A stretch of DNA of 33,652 bases, taken from positions 1-33,652 of the forward strand of contig JAFTHC010000144.1 in the NCBI GenBank assembly GCA_017457625.1. Reading direction: 5' to 3'. The position numbers and the translations under genes are program-made. The notes under the pieces are model-generated. The model did not search any database and had not been told where the DNA came from. It was given only the letters and a program-made list of their open reading frames with translations. Position 1 is the first letter of the stretch. Each line of letters starts with the position of its first letter. Of the stretch, positions 6,929-14,788 are shown piece by piece. The stretch is from Kiritimatiellia bacterium. GTDB lineage: Bacteria > Verrucomicrobiota > Kiritimatiellia > RFP12 > UBA3636.

Positions 6929-7762
6929 ATGCTCATCGGCTGCCACCTCTCCGCCGCGGCGGGATTCCGCGGACTCGCGCGCGACGCCGTCGCCGTCGGC
7001 GCGAACGTCTTCCAGTTTTTCACGCGCAACCCGCAGGGCGGGGCCGCCAAGCCGATCGACCCGGCCGACGTGGCGGACTTCCTCGCGACGGCGCGCGAGC
7101 GATCCTTCGGACCGATCCTCGCGCACGCGCCTTACACGCTCAACGCGTGCTCGGCCAAGCCGGACACGCGCCGCTTCGCCCGCGAGGTGTTCGCGGACGA
7201 CCTCGCGCGCATGGAGAACGTCCCCGGCAACCTCTACAACTTCCACCCCGGCTCCCACGTCGGGCAAGGCGTCGAAGCGGGGATCGCGCTCGTCGCGGAC
7301 ACGCTCGACGCGGTGCTGCGCCCCGAGCAGTCGACCACGGTCCTGCTCGAAACGATGTCCGGCAAGGGCAGCGAAGTGGGCGGGCGCTTCGAGGAGCTGC
7401 GCGAGATTCTCGACCGCGCGCGGCTCGGCGGCCGCATGGGCGTGTGCCTGGACACGTGCCACGTCTGGGACGCGGGCTACGACCTGGCCGGCGACCTCGA
7501 CGGCGTGCTGCGCGAGTTCGACCGCGTCGTCGGCATCGACCGCCTCCGCGCCGTCCACCTCAACGACAGCAAGAACCCCCTCGGCTCCCGCAAGGACCGC
7601 CACGCGCGCATCGGCGAGGGGTTCATCGGGCTGGAGGCGCTCGTCCGCGTCGTGAACCACCCGCTCCTGCGCGACCTTCCCTTCTACCTGGAGACGCCGC
7701 AGGACTCCCTCGACGGCTGGGCGGCGGAAATCGCGCTTCTCAAGTCGCGCCGGACCGCGTGA
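6929..7762 (+). CDS. nfo: Deoxyribonuclease IV (AP endonuclease, Nfo)
   Basis: Endonuclease IV cuts the DNA backbone 5' of abasic sites during base-excision repair, using three zinc ions in a TIM barrel. The 277-residue length is normal. All expected metal ligands can be placed: His67 (AHAPYTLN), His106 and His110 (NFHPGSH, with the PGSHVGQG signature), Glu141 (LLETMSGKG), Asp175 and His178 (CLDTCHVWDAGYD), His210 (VHLNDSKN), Asp223 and His225 (RKDRHARIG), and Glu255 (FYLETP). The chosen start MLIGCHLSAAAGF matches the family N-terminus; the frame extends further upstream but that part lies over the promoter. I see no Shine-Dalgarno. It stands alone between the divergent DUF1538 operon and the PotD-like gene. 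Confidence 0.97.
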   Translation: MLIGCHLSAAAGFRGLARDAVAVGANVFQFFTRNPQGGAAKPIDPADVADFLATARERSFGPILAHAPYTLNACSAKPDTRRFAREVFADDLARMENVPGNLYNFHPGSHVGQGVEAGIALVADTLDAVLRPEQSTTVLLETMSGKGSEVGGRFEELREILDRARLGGRMGVCLDTCHVWDAGYDLAGDLDGVLREFDRVVGIDRLRAVHLNDSKNPLGSRKDRHARIGEGFIGLEALVRVVNHPLLRDLPFYLETPQDSLDGWAAEIALLKSRRTA

Positions 7763-7781
7763 GGCGCGACGCATTTTTTCG

Positions 7782-7849
7782 TTGCATCGAACCCCGATTT
7801 TTCCTAGATTCTCCGGCGTTCGCGGGAGAGCGACGCCGGCGCTCGCCGG
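7782..7849 (+). promoter_or_regulatory. Promoter and inverted repeats before the PotD-like gene
   Basis: TTGCAT (7782-7787), a 17-nt spacer and TAGATT (7805-7810) form a promoter of the local type. Directly after the -10 box lie two overlapping inverted repeats: CCGGCGTTCGC with GCGACGCCGG (7813-7839, one bulge) and CCGGCG-CT-CGCCGG (7836-7849). The predicted start (about 7817) falls in the first, so these could be an operator or a leader hairpin. The leader to the ATG at 7924 is about 107 nt, the longest in the window. The rest of the 7763-7923 gap shows no gene. Confidence 0.55.
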
Positions 7850-7923
7850 ACCGCCGCGCCCACCAACCGCAAAAAAACGGCGCGCCGCCGCCGACCCGAA
7901 AAACGGTAGGACACAACCAGGAC

Positions 7924-8997
7924 ATGCAGAAAAGCATCCTCGCCGTCTCCGCCGCCGCCCTCCTCGCCGCGGGCTGCGGATCCAACAAGGAAACCCTCCA
8001 CGTCTTCACGTGGTCCGAATACATCGACCCGGACCTCGTCGAACGCTTCGAAGAGGAAAACGACTGCCGCGTGAAGATCGACATCTTCGACTCCAACGAG
8101 TCCATGCGCGCCAAGATCCAGCAGGGCGCCGCCGGCTACGACCTCCTCACGCCGTCCAGCTACATGGTCAAGGAACTGGCGCTCGGCGGCTTCCTCGAGA
8201 AGCTCGACCACGCCAAGATCCCCAACCTCGCGAACATCGCCCCGTCGTTCAAGCGCTGCGCGCTCGACCCCTCGATGGAATACGGCATCCCCTACATGGT
8301 GACCTACACGGGCTTCGCCTACCGCGACGACATGGTTTCGCCCGCGCCCGAGGCCACGTGGGCCGTCTTCGAGAACCGCTCCGACCTCAAGGGCCACGTG
8401 ACGCTGCTCGGCGACGCGCGCGAGACGATCGGCGCCGCCCTTCTCTACCACGGCCACTCGCTCAACTCCACGAACCCCGCCGACCTGGCGGAGGCGCGCG
8501 ACACCGTGATCCGCTGGAAGAAGAACATCGCCAAGTTCGAGAACGAGCAGTTCAAGTCCGGCATCGCGAGCGGCGAGTTCCTCCTCGTCCACGGCTACTC
8601 CGGCGACATCGGCCAGGCGCAGCTGGACGACGACGGCAACCCCACCGAGGACGACAACCACATCACGTTCGTCCTGCCCAAGGAGGGCTTCTCGCTCTCC
8701 TGCGACGAGTTCGTCATCCCCGCCGCCGCCCGCAACAAGGAGCTCGCCTACAAGTTCGTGGACTTCATCCACGACGGCGAGGTCGCGGCCCAGAACATGA
8801 TGTATACCGCCTACTGGTGCCCGAACGCGGCCGCGATGGAAGTCCTGGCCGAGTCCGAAGAGGGCCGCGAGTTCCTCCAGAACCCCACCGTGTTCCTGCC
8901 CGGCGACGAGCTGGAGCGCGGCGAGGTGATCGGCTACCTCGGCGACGCGCTCGAACTCTACAACAAGACGTGGGACGAAATCCGCTCCGCGGAATGA
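7924..8997 (+). CDS. PotD-like spermidine/putrescine-binding lipoprotein
   Basis: The 357-residue protein is a type II periplasmic binding protein. An N-terminal signal peptide ends in the lipobox AAGC with Cys18 as the predicted lipidated residue. The mature part opens with TLHVFTWSEYIDPDLVERFEEENDCRV, the typical beginning of polyamine-binding PotD/PotF proteins. Later comes YDLLTPSSYMVKELALGGFLEKLD, the domain-crossing GIPYMVTYTGFAYR, and the C-terminal CDEFVIPAAARNKELAYKFVDFI. Such lipoproteins deliver substrate to an ABC importer (PotABC), but no permease or ATPase gene lies next to it, so the rest must be elsewhere. It has its own promoter with a long leader and is followed by a large GC palindrome. 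Polyamine as the ligand is inferred from family resemblance. Confidence 0.92.
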   Translation: MQKSILAVSAAALLAAGCGSNKETLHVFTWSEYIDPDLVERFEEENDCRVKIDIFDSNESMRAKIQQGAAGYDLLTPSSYMVKELALGGFLEKLDHAKIPNLANIAPSFKRCALDPSMEYGIPYMVTYTGFAYRDDMVSPAPEATWAVFENRSDLKGHVTLLGDARETIGAALLYHGHSLNSTNPADLAEARDTVIRWKKNIAKFENEQFKSGIASGEFLLVHGYSGDIGQAQLDDDGNPTEDDNHITFVLPKEGFSLSCDEFVIPAAARNKELAYKFVDFIHDGEVAAQNMMYTAYWCPNAAAMEVLAESEEGREFLQNPTVFLPGDELERGEVIGYLGDALELYNKTWDEIRSAE

Positions 8998-9018
8998 CCC
9001 GCCCCCCCTTTTGCCGCG

Positions 9019-9050
9019 GACCCCGCCGCGCGGCGCCGCGCGGCGGGGTC
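9019..9050. terminator. 32-bp perfect GC palindrome between the PotD-like gene and coaD
   Basis: GACCCCGCCGCGCGGC (9019-9034) is followed at once by its exact reverse complement (9035-9050). In RNA it would form a very stable hairpin about 22 nt after the PotD-like stop codon. It is followed by TTCGCG and not by a T-run, so it is a terminator-like or mRNA-end-stabilising hairpin, not a classic intrinsic terminator. It ends 18 nt before the coaD start, and I see no promoter between it and coaD. Confidence 0.5.
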
Positions 9051-9068
9051 TTCGCGAATCCGGCGAAC

Positions 9069-9599
9069 ATGAAAAACGACAATCCCAGCCTCATCGTCTA
9101 TCCCGGGACGTTCGACCCGATCACGCTCGGGCACCTGGATCTCGTGGAGCGCGCCGCGGGCCTGTTCGACCGCGTCGTCCTCGCCGTGGCCGCGCAGTCC
9201 GGCAAGCCCGGCGCCCTGTTTTCCGCCGCCGAACGCGTCGCGATGGCGCGCGAGGTCGTCGCCGGCCTGGCCAACGTCGAAGTGCGGCGCATGGACGGCA
9301 TGCTCGTCGATTTCTGCCGCGCCCTCGGCGCGCGCGTCCTGCTGCGCGGCATCCGCGTCTACAGCGACTTCGAATACGAGTTCCAGATGGCGCTCACCAA
9401 CCGCAAGCTCGCGCCCGAGATCGAGACGCTCTTCATGATCCCCAAGGAGGAATACAACTGCGTCTCCAGTTCGATCGTGCGCGAGATCGAGAGCTTCGGC
9501 GGCGACGCGGCGCGCTTCGTCCCGCCCGCCGTGCAGCGCCGGCTGCAGGCGCGCCTGGCCGCGCGGGCGCGGGCCGCGAAGAAGCGGGGGCCGGAGTGA
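9069..9599 (+). CDS. coaD: Pantetheine-phosphate adenylyltransferase
   Basis: CoaD transfers AMP from ATP to 4'-phosphopantetheine, the penultimate step of coenzyme A synthesis. The 176-residue protein opens with LIVYPGTFDPITLGHLDL, including the (H/T)xGH nucleotidyltransferase motif (TLGH, 19-22). It has the substrate-binding VLLRGIRVYSDFEYEFQMA segment and ends the core with SSSIVREI, the ATP-binding ISSTxVRE-type motif. The C-terminus carries an Arg/Ala-rich tail. The ATG at 9069 follows the large palindrome and lacks a visible Shine-Dalgarno. Its stop TGA overlaps the GTG start of the next gene (GTGA). It is the first gene of a coaD-yceD-rpmF-plsX-fabH run, which joins CoA supply to fatty-acid and phospholipid initiation. 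Confidence 0.97.
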   Translation: MKNDNPSLIVYPGTFDPITLGHLDLVERAAGLFDRVVLAVAAQSGKPGALFSAAERVAMAREVVAGLANVEVRRMDGMLVDFCRALGARVLLRGIRVYSDFEYEFQMALTNRKLAPEIETLFMIPKEEYNCVSSSIVREIESFGGDAARFVPPAVQRRLQARLAARARAAKKRGPE

Positions 9600-10141
9600 T
9601 CCTGCCCGTCGCCACGCTCGGTCCCGACGGGGTCGACCTGGAGGGCGAAGATCCGGTCGAGGCGTTCGACTGGACCGATTCGCCGCGCGAAGTGGTGCGC
9701 CCCGCCGGCCCGCTGCGCTGGAAGCTGCACGCGGAGCTGTTCGGGCGGGAGCTCGTCGTGACCGGCCGCGCCGAAGCGCCCTTCGAGGGGACCTGCTGCC
9801 GCTGCGGCGGGCCGCTTTCGCGCACGTGGGGCGACGCCGTGTCGCTCTCGCGCGAGCTGCCCGAGGAGGGCGTTTCGGAGGTGGACTTGACTTCGGACCT
9901 GCGCGAGACTATCCTCTTGGCCCTTCCGAGCAACCCCGTCTGCGCGGACGACTGCCCCGGGCTCTGCCCGCGGTGCGGCAAGCGCCGGGCGGACGGACCC
10001 TGCGGTTGCGCGGACGAAACGGAGCCCAACGCCTTCGGCGCGCTCGACGCCCTTTTCGGGGGTCCGACTCACGAACAACACACGCCCCCGGAACCCAAGA
10101 AGAAACCCCGAACCACCACCACCGACAAGAAACGGAGATAG
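9596..10141 (+). CDS. YceD/DUF177 family protein
   Basis: The best start is GTG at 9596, which overlaps the coaD stop by 4 nt; no ATG is available in frame between there and the conserved region. The 181-residue protein has the YceD layout. An N-terminal part ends in VEAFDWTDSPREV, and the middle has beta-strands with a CCRCGGPLSRTW pair. Then comes SEVDLTSDLRETILLALPSNPVC, the family's DL..-E.-LP-P-C signature, followed by CPGLCPRCGKRRADGPCGC. The many Cys suggest a metal site. The tail is basic (PEPKKKPRTTTTDKKRR). YceD proteins are linked to 23S rRNA accumulation and nearly always precede rpmF, as here (3 nt gap). The exact molecular role is not settled. Confidence 0.92.
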   Translation: MILPVATLGPDGVDLEGEDPVEAFDWTDSPREVVRPAGPLRWKLHAELFGRELVVTGRAEAPFEGTCCRCGGPLSRTWGDAVSLSRELPEEGVSEVDLTSDLRETILLALPSNPVCADDCPGLCPRCGKRRADGPCGCADETEPNAFGALDALFGGPTHEQHTPPEPKKKPRTTTTDKKRR

Positions 10142-10144
10142 GCC

Positions 10145-10333
10145 ATGGCAGTCCCGAAACGCAAGAAATCCAAGATGAAGATCCGCATGCGCAAGGCGCA
10201 GAAGAAGGCGGAGATTCCCGCGACCACCACGTGCCCGGCCTGCGGCGCCCCGGTGCAGACGCACCGCGCGTGCCCCTCCTGCGGCATGTATCGCGGCCGC
10301 AAGGTGGTGTCGGTCGACGCGCCCAAGGAATAG
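10145..10333 (+). CDS. rpmF: 50S ribosomal protein L32
   Basis: The 62-residue protein starts MAVPKRKKSKMKIRMRKAQ, as is standard for L32. It carries two CxxC pairs (CPAC and CPSC, 30-33 and 43-46), so it is the zinc-binding form rather than the Cys-free paralogue. A GGAG Shine-Dalgarno stands 7 nt before the ATG. It sits between yceD and plsX, an order conserved in very many bacteria. Confidence 0.98.
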   Translation: MAVPKRKKSKMKIRMRKAQKKAEIPATTTCPACGAPVQTHRACPSCGMYRGRKVVSVDAPKE

Positions 10334-10376
10334 GGCCGGGCGCGCGCCGCCCCGCCGTTTCCACGGAGCCGACCCG

Positions 10377-11435
10377 ATGCGCATCGCCGTCGACGCGATG
10401 GGGGGCGACCACGCCCCCCGCGAAATCGTGCGTGGCGCCGTCGAGGCGTCCCGCGAGTGGCCCGAGCTGGAGATCGTCCTGCTCGGCGACGAGGCGGCCG
10501 TGCGCCGCGAGCTCGCCGCCAACAAGGCCGCGCCCTCGGAGCGCCTGCGCGTCGTCCGCACGACGCAGACGATCGAGATGGGCGAAGCGCCGGCCCACGC
10601 CGTGCGCTCCAAGCGCGACTCCTCGATCGTCCGCGGCATGGAAATGCTGCGGCACAAGGAGGCGGACGCGTTCCTCTCCGCCGGCTCCACCGGCGCGATG
10701 GTCGCCGCGGCGCTGCTCTTCGTCGGCCGCGTGCGCTACCTCAAGCGCCCCGCGATCGGCACCATGCTGCCCACGGTCGGCAAGCCCTACCTGCTCCTGG
10801 ACATGGGCGCCACGGTGGACTGCTCGCCGCAGGAGCTGGAGCAGTTCGCCGTGATGGGCAGCGTCTACGCCGGCGCCGTCCTCGGCCTCGAAAAGCCGCG
10901 CGTCGGTCTGCTCTCCATCGGCACCGAGGAGGAGAAGGGCGACGCCGCCACCAAGGAAGCGCACGTCCTGCTCAAGAAGAACCCGTTCGTGAACTTCGTC
11001 GGCAACGTCGAGGGACACGACCTGTTCAAGGGCGAGATGGACGTGTGCGTGGCGGACGGCTTCGTCGGCAACGTCGTCCTCAAGACGATCGAAAGCGAGG
11101 CCCGCGCGATTTCCGCGATGATGAAGCGCGAGTTCACGCGCAACCCGCTGCGCGTCCTCGGCTCGCTCCTGATCTACGGCGGCGTGCGCCACCTCAAGAA
11201 GGTCATGGACCCGGAGATCTACGGCGGCGCGCCGCTGCTGGGCGTGAACGGGACCGTGATCATCACGCACGGCGCCTCCTCCCACAAGGCGATCTACCAC
11301 GCGATCCGCGTCTCGGCCGAGTGCGTCCGCCAGGACGTCGCGCGCAAGATCACCGACAACCTCGCGGAACTGGACCGCCGCCGCGCCGAAGACCCCGCCA
11401 CGGCGCTCGCGGACATTTCGCCCGCCCTCACATGA
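10377..11435 (+). CDS. plsX: Phosphate acyltransferase PlsX
   Basis: PlsX makes acyl-phosphate from acyl-ACP, the donor for PlsY in phospholipid synthesis. It is a peripheral membrane enzyme. The 352-residue protein begins MRIAVDAMGGDHAPREIVRGA, the signature start. It continues with the AFLSAGSTGAMVAAALLFVGR segment and the conserved VCVADGFVGNVVLKTIES, and ends with GVNGTVIITHGASSHKAIYHAI. A GGAG site precedes the ATG. The stop overlaps the fabH start as ATGA, which suggests coupled translation. Nothing unusual is visible. Confidence 0.97.
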   Translation: MRIAVDAMGGDHAPREIVRGAVEASREWPELEIVLLGDEAAVRRELAANKAAPSERLRVVRTTQTIEMGEAPAHAVRSKRDSSIVRGMEMLRHKEADAFLSAGSTGAMVAAALLFVGRVRYLKRPAIGTMLPTVGKPYLLLDMGATVDCSPQELEQFAVMGSVYAGAVLGLEKPRVGLLSIGTEEEKGDAATKEAHVLLKKNPFVNFVGNVEGHDLFKGEMDVCVADGFVGNVVLKTIESEARAISAMMKREFTRNPLRVLGSLLIYGGVRHLKKVMDPEIYGGAPLLGVNGTVIITHGASSHKAIYHAIRVSAECVRQDVARKITDNLAELDRRRAEDPATALADISPALT

Positions 11436-12436
11436 ACAACCCCAACCTGCGCGCCGTCGTGACCGGAACCGGCGGCTACCTGCCCGCCCGAGTCCTCACG
11501 AACGACGACCTTTCGCGGATGGTCGACACCTCTGACGAATGGATCTACCCCCGCACCGGCATCCGCTCCCGCCGCATCGCCGCGGCCGGCGAGAACGTCT
11601 CCGACATGGCCGCCGCCGCCTCGCGCGAGGCGATGGAGCGCGCCGGCGTGGGACCGGAGGAAATCGACCTGCTGGTGCTCGCCACGATCACGCCCGACAC
11701 GCCGCTGCCGGCCGCCTCCTGCCTCGTGCAGCACAAGCTCGGGCTCGTCAACGCCACCTGCTTCGACATCGCCGCCGCCTGCTCGGGCTTCATCTACGCG
11801 CTCGACGTGGCGCGACAATACGTGCTCTCCGGCGCCGCGCGCAAGGTCCTCGTGGCGGGGTCCGAAAAGATGAGCGCCATCACCGACTGGACCGACCGCA
11901 CCACGTGCATCCTCTTCGGGGACGGCGCGGGCGCCGTGGTCGTCGAGCGCTCCGAGGGCGGCACGCAGAACGGCATCCTCTCCACCGCGACCGGCACGGA
12001 CGGCTCGCTCGCCCCCCTGCTCTGCATCGAAGCCGGCGGCTCCGCGCTGCCCGCCTCCGCCGAGACGCTCGCCGCGCGCAAGGGCTTCGTCCGCATGGAC
12101 GGCCACACGATCTTCAAATACGCCGTTCGCAACATGGCCGGCATCGCCGCCAAGGCCGTCGCGGACGCGGGTCTCGAACCCTCCGACATCGACTGGTTCG
12201 TCCCGCACCAGGCCAACATGCGCATCATCCAGGCCGTCGCCAAGACGATGGACATGCCGGCGGACCGCGTCGTCGTGAACATCGAAAACACGGGCAACAC
12301 GACCGCCGCCTCGATTCCCCTCGCGCTGCACGACGCCGTCGCGGACGGCCGCATCAAGCCCGGCGACAACGTCCTCTTCGGCTCCTTCGGCGCCGGCCTC
12401 ACCTGGGGCGCCGCCGTCGTCCGCTGGGGCCGCTAG
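11432..12436 (+). CDS. fabH: 3-oxoacyl-ACP synthase III
   Basis: FabH condenses acetyl-CoA (or another short acyl-CoA) with malonyl-ACP to start fatty-acid synthesis. The 334-residue protein has the whole triad: Cys117 in the AAACSGF motif, His259 in PHQANMRI, and Asn289 in NTGNTTAAS. The N-terminal region TSDEWIYPRTGIRSRRIA is typical. The start ATG overlaps plsX by 4 nt. It ends the coaD-fabH operon; the next gene, murD, converges. The 182-bp gap after it (12437-12618) contains a 28-codon open frame of no recognised family (12475-12561), a CCGG-CGGG-CCGG hairpin and the palindromic terminator. Confidence 0.97.
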   Translation: MNNPNLRAVVTGTGGYLPARVLTNDDLSRMVDTSDEWIYPRTGIRSRRIAAAGENVSDMAAAASREAMERAGVGPEEIDLLVLATITPDTPLPAASCLVQHKLGLVNATCFDIAAACSGFIYALDVARQYVLSGAARKVLVAGSEKMSAITDWTDRTTCILFGDGAGAVVVERSEGGTQNGILSTATGTDGSLAPLLCIEAGGSALPASAETLAARKGFVRMDGHTIFKYAVRNMAGIAAKAVADAGLEPSDIDWFVPHQANMRIIQAVAKTMDMPADRVVVNIENTGNTTAASIPLALHDAVADGRIKPGDNVLFGSFGAGLTWGAAVVRWGR

Positions 12437-12557
12437 GTTCACACGTCCGGCGGGCCGGCGCGTTCCACGGGTCGATGATTCCTTACAAGGAGCAGGACGT
12501 CCCGCTCAGGAACGGAGCGACCTGCCGGCTCGTCAACGTCCCCCCCCCCTGGGAAAA

Positions 12558-12578
12558 TTAAGGGGACAGACCCCTTAA
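12558..12578 (-). terminator. Palindromic terminator of murD in an AT-rich patch (REP-like)
   Basis: TTAAGGGG (12558-12565) and CCCCTTAA (12571-12578) form a perfect 8-bp stem around ACAGA. Read on the minus strand it is preceded by a T-run and followed by TTTTCCC, so it can terminate the FtsX-like/ATPase/murD transcript. The 70 bp around it (12551-12620) contain 24 G or C by my count, in sharp contrast to the flanking genes. The core GGGGTCTGTCCCC resembles palindromes I recall near REP-associated transposases, but no transposase gene is present here. Confidence 0.6.
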
Positions 12579-12618
12579 AAAATACACACAAGAGACTGAA
12601 AATTCAGAAAAGGATTAT

Positions 12619-14004
12619 TTAGATGGGGAGGGTTCGGACGGCGGCGGCGAAGGCGGCGCCGCGCTCTTTGAAGGAGGAGAATTGGTCGAAGCTGGCGGTG
12701 CCGGGGGCGAGCAGGACGCTGCCGGAGGCGAGGTCCGCGGTATCGCGCGCGGCTTCGGCGACGGCACGCTCCAGCGTCCCGCACGGCGCCACGGGCAGGG
12801 CGCCACTCCACGCTTCTTCCATGGCCGGGGCGCATTCGCCGAACAAATACGCCTTGCGGACGCCGAGCGCGGCCAGGCGCGCGCCCGGGAGCGCCATCGG
12901 TTCCTTGAGACGCCCGCCGGCGAACAGAAACACGGGCTTGGGAGCCATGCGGACGCTCGCTTCGAGCGCCGCGAGGCTCGTCGCCTTGGAGTTGTCGATC
13001 CACGCCACGCCGCCGAGCGTCCGCACCGGCTGCATCCGGTGCGGCAGCGGTTCGAACGCGCGCAGCGCCCGTTCGACCGCCTCGCGCGGAAGGCCGAGCG
13101 CGTCGAGCGCGGCGACGCCCGCCGCGGCGGCCGGTCCGAGCACGGCGTTGTCGAAATACGACCCCGCCACGCGCCACGCGCGCCCCGTGGCGGGGTGGTC
13201 CACGCGGCCGGCCGTCCAGCGCCACTGCGCGCCGGGTTCCGCGCCGAACGTCCGCGGCGGCGGCCGGTCCGGGAAGAGTTCCGCGTAGCGCGCAAGCGCG
13301 CCGGCCGAACCGGCCGCCGGCAGCAGCGCGACGGCGCCGGGGCCCTGCCCGGCGAACATCGAGAGCTTGACGTCGCGGCACGCTTCGACGGACCCGTGGC
13401 GGTCGAGGTGGTCGGCGGAGACGTTCAGGAGGACCGCGACTTCCGGCGCGAGCGAGCCGCCGGACCATTCGAGCTGGAAGCTGCTGCACTCGCACACGGC
13501 GAAGTCCGGCGGCGGGGCCGCGTCCGCCAGCGCGCACAGCGGCGTGCCGTAGTTGCCGCAGGGCTCCGCGGAAAAGCCGGCGGCGCGGAGGGCGTCCGCA
13601 AGGAGTTTCACGAGCGAACTCTTGCCCTTGCTGCCCGTGACGGCGAGAAGCCGCCCCCGCCACAGCGAGGCGCCGAGCCCGAGCTCGCCGCACGGGCGCA
13701 GCCCCGCCTCGCGCGCGGCGGCCGCTTCGGGGGAGCGCGGGGAAATGCCGGGGCTGAAGACGGCGGCCGCGCCGGCGTGGCGCCCGCCCCATCCCGCCAC
13801 GGCCTCCGCGGCCGGCATGCGGAGCACCTCGGCGCCGAGCGAGGCGAGCGCCTCCGGCCCGCCGGCGGGCGCGTGGGGCCCGGGCGGCAGCGGCGTCGCG
13901 ACGAGCGCCACGCGCACGCCGCGCCGCAACAGCGCGCGCGCCGCGGCGCAGCCGCTCGCGCCCGCCCCGACGACGATGGCGGCAGTCCGGTCCCCCGCGT
14001 CCAC
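12619..14004 (-). CDS. murD: UDP-N-acetylmuramoylalanine--D-glutamate ligase
   Basis: MurD adds D-Glu to UDP-MurNAc-L-Ala in the cytoplasm during peptidoglycan synthesis. I place the start at GTG 14004, 14 nt after the stop of the ABC ATPase gene. A longer frame to 14109 would overlap that gene and begin with a non-homologous Arg-rich stretch. With this start the protein has 461 residues, a normal length. It starts with a Rossmann-like AAIVVGAGASGCAAARALL (UDP-binding domain). The P-loop is GSKGKSS (124-130; GTNGKST is more usual). Then come GNYGTPL, CECSSFQLE, LLNVSADHLDRHG and the IDNSKATSLAALEAS motif of the central and C-terminal domains. It is the last gene of the permease-ATPase-murD operon and ends just before the palindromic terminator. 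Confidence 0.93.
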   Translation of the reverse strand: MDAGDRTAAIVVGAGASGCAAARALLRRGVRVALVATPLPPGPHAPAGGPEALASLGAEVLRMPAAEAVAGWGGRHAGAAAVFSPGISPRSPEAAAAREAGLRPCGELGLGASLWRGRLLAVTGSKGKSSLVKLLADALRAAGFSAEPCGNYGTPLCALADAAPPPDFAVCECSSFQLEWSGGSLAPEVAVLLNVSADHLDRHGSVEACRDVKLSMFAGQGPGAVALLPAAGSAGALARYAELFPDRPPPRTFGAEPGAQWRWTAGRVDHPATGRAWRVAGSYFDNAVLGPAAAAGVAALDALGLPREAVERALRAFEPLPHRMQPVRTLGGVAWIDNSKATSLAALEASVRMAPKPVFLFAGGRLKEPMALPGARLAALGVRKAYLFGECAPAMEEAWSGALPVAPCGTLERAVAEAARDTADLASGSVLLAPGTASFDQFSSFKERGAAFAAAVRTLPI

Positions 14005-14018
14005 GGCCGCGCCCGGCG

Positions 14019-14786
14019 CTACGCCTCTTCGTCCGCGCCGAGGGAGTTCTGCTCGATCGTCACGTTGGCGGTTTCCTCGATGCGGACGATCCGCCCGTCG
14101 CTGATCCACACCATGCGCGTGGAGACGGCGAGCATGTTCGGGTCGTGCGTGGCGCAGATCACGGTCACGCCTTCGGTGTTGAGCTTGTGCAGCAGCCGGT
14201 GGATGTCCTTGCCGCTCTTGAGGTCGAGGTTGCCCGTCGGCTCGTCGCAGAGCAGGATCGAGGGGTTGTTGGCGAGCGAACGGGCGATCGCCACGCGCTG
14301 CATCTGGCCGCCGGACATTTCCTTGGGGCGGTGGTTCCAGCGGTCCCCCAGGCCCACGCGCTCCAGCAGCGCCATGCCGCGGGCGCGCGCTTCGTCCGAC
14401 GAGACGCCCGCGAACGTCATCGGCAGCGTGACGTTCTGCAGCGCGGTCATCGTCGTGTTGAGGTTGAACTGCTGGAACACGTAGCCGATCTTGCGGCAGC
14501 GCAGGAACGCCAGCTCGTCCGCGTTGAGCTGCGCCATGTCCACGCCGTCGATGAACACGCGCCCCGACGTGGGCGAATCGAGCCCGCCGACCATGTTGAA
14601 GAAGGTCGACTTGCCGGACCCGGACGGCCCCATCACGCAGATGTATTCGCCGCGGTAGATGTTGAGCGTCACGCCGTCCAGCGCGTGGACGGGCTCCTCG
14701 CCGCGCCAGAACGTGCGGCGGATGTCGTGGACCGAGACGAGGACCTCGCGGCCCTCGGCGTATTTCGCTTCGTCGAACGTGGCCAT
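14019..14786 (-). CDS. ABC transporter ATPase of the LolD/MacB type
   Basis: The 255-residue nucleotide-binding subunit has Walker A GPSGSGKST (53-61), Q-loop in VFQQFNL, signature SGGQMQR (158-164), Walker B ILLCDEPTGNLDLKSG (177-192) and the H-loop His214 in ATHDP. The EPTGNLD sequence and the VFQQFNLNTTMTALQNV region are typical of the FtsE/LolD/MacB family of mechanotransmission-type ABC systems. The start ATG lies 2 nt after the stop of the FtsX-like permease gene, its obvious partner. About 20 extra residues precede the first beta-strand (MATFDEAKYAEGREVLVSVH). The exported or moved substrate (lipoprotein, peptide, lipid) cannot be read from the sequence. Confidence 0.93.
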   Translation of the reverse strand: MATFDEAKYAEGREVLVSVHDIRRTFWRGEEPVHALDGVTLNIYRGEYICVMGPSGSGKSTFFNMVGGLDSPTSGRVFIDGVDMAQLNADELAFLRCRKIGYVFQQFNLNTTMTALQNVTLPMTFAGVSSDEARARGMALLERVGLGDRWNHRPKEMSGGQMQRVAIARSLANNPSILLCDEPTGNLDLKSGKDIHRLLHKLNTEGVTVICATHDPNMLAVSTRMVWISDGRIVRIEETANVTIEQNSLGADEEA

Positions 14787-14788
14787 GG

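Noticed and set aside
12475-12561. A 28-residue protein (MIPYKEQDVPLRNGAT...)
   Set aside because: No Shine-Dalgarno, no recognisable family, and its end runs into the palindromic terminator. It could be a gene remnant, but I cannot support it as a real gene.
14004-14109. A longer murD starting at 14109
   Set aside because: The first 35 residues would be Arg-rich, unlike MurD, and would overlap the ABC ATPase gene by about 90 bp. The GTG at 14004 fits the family start.
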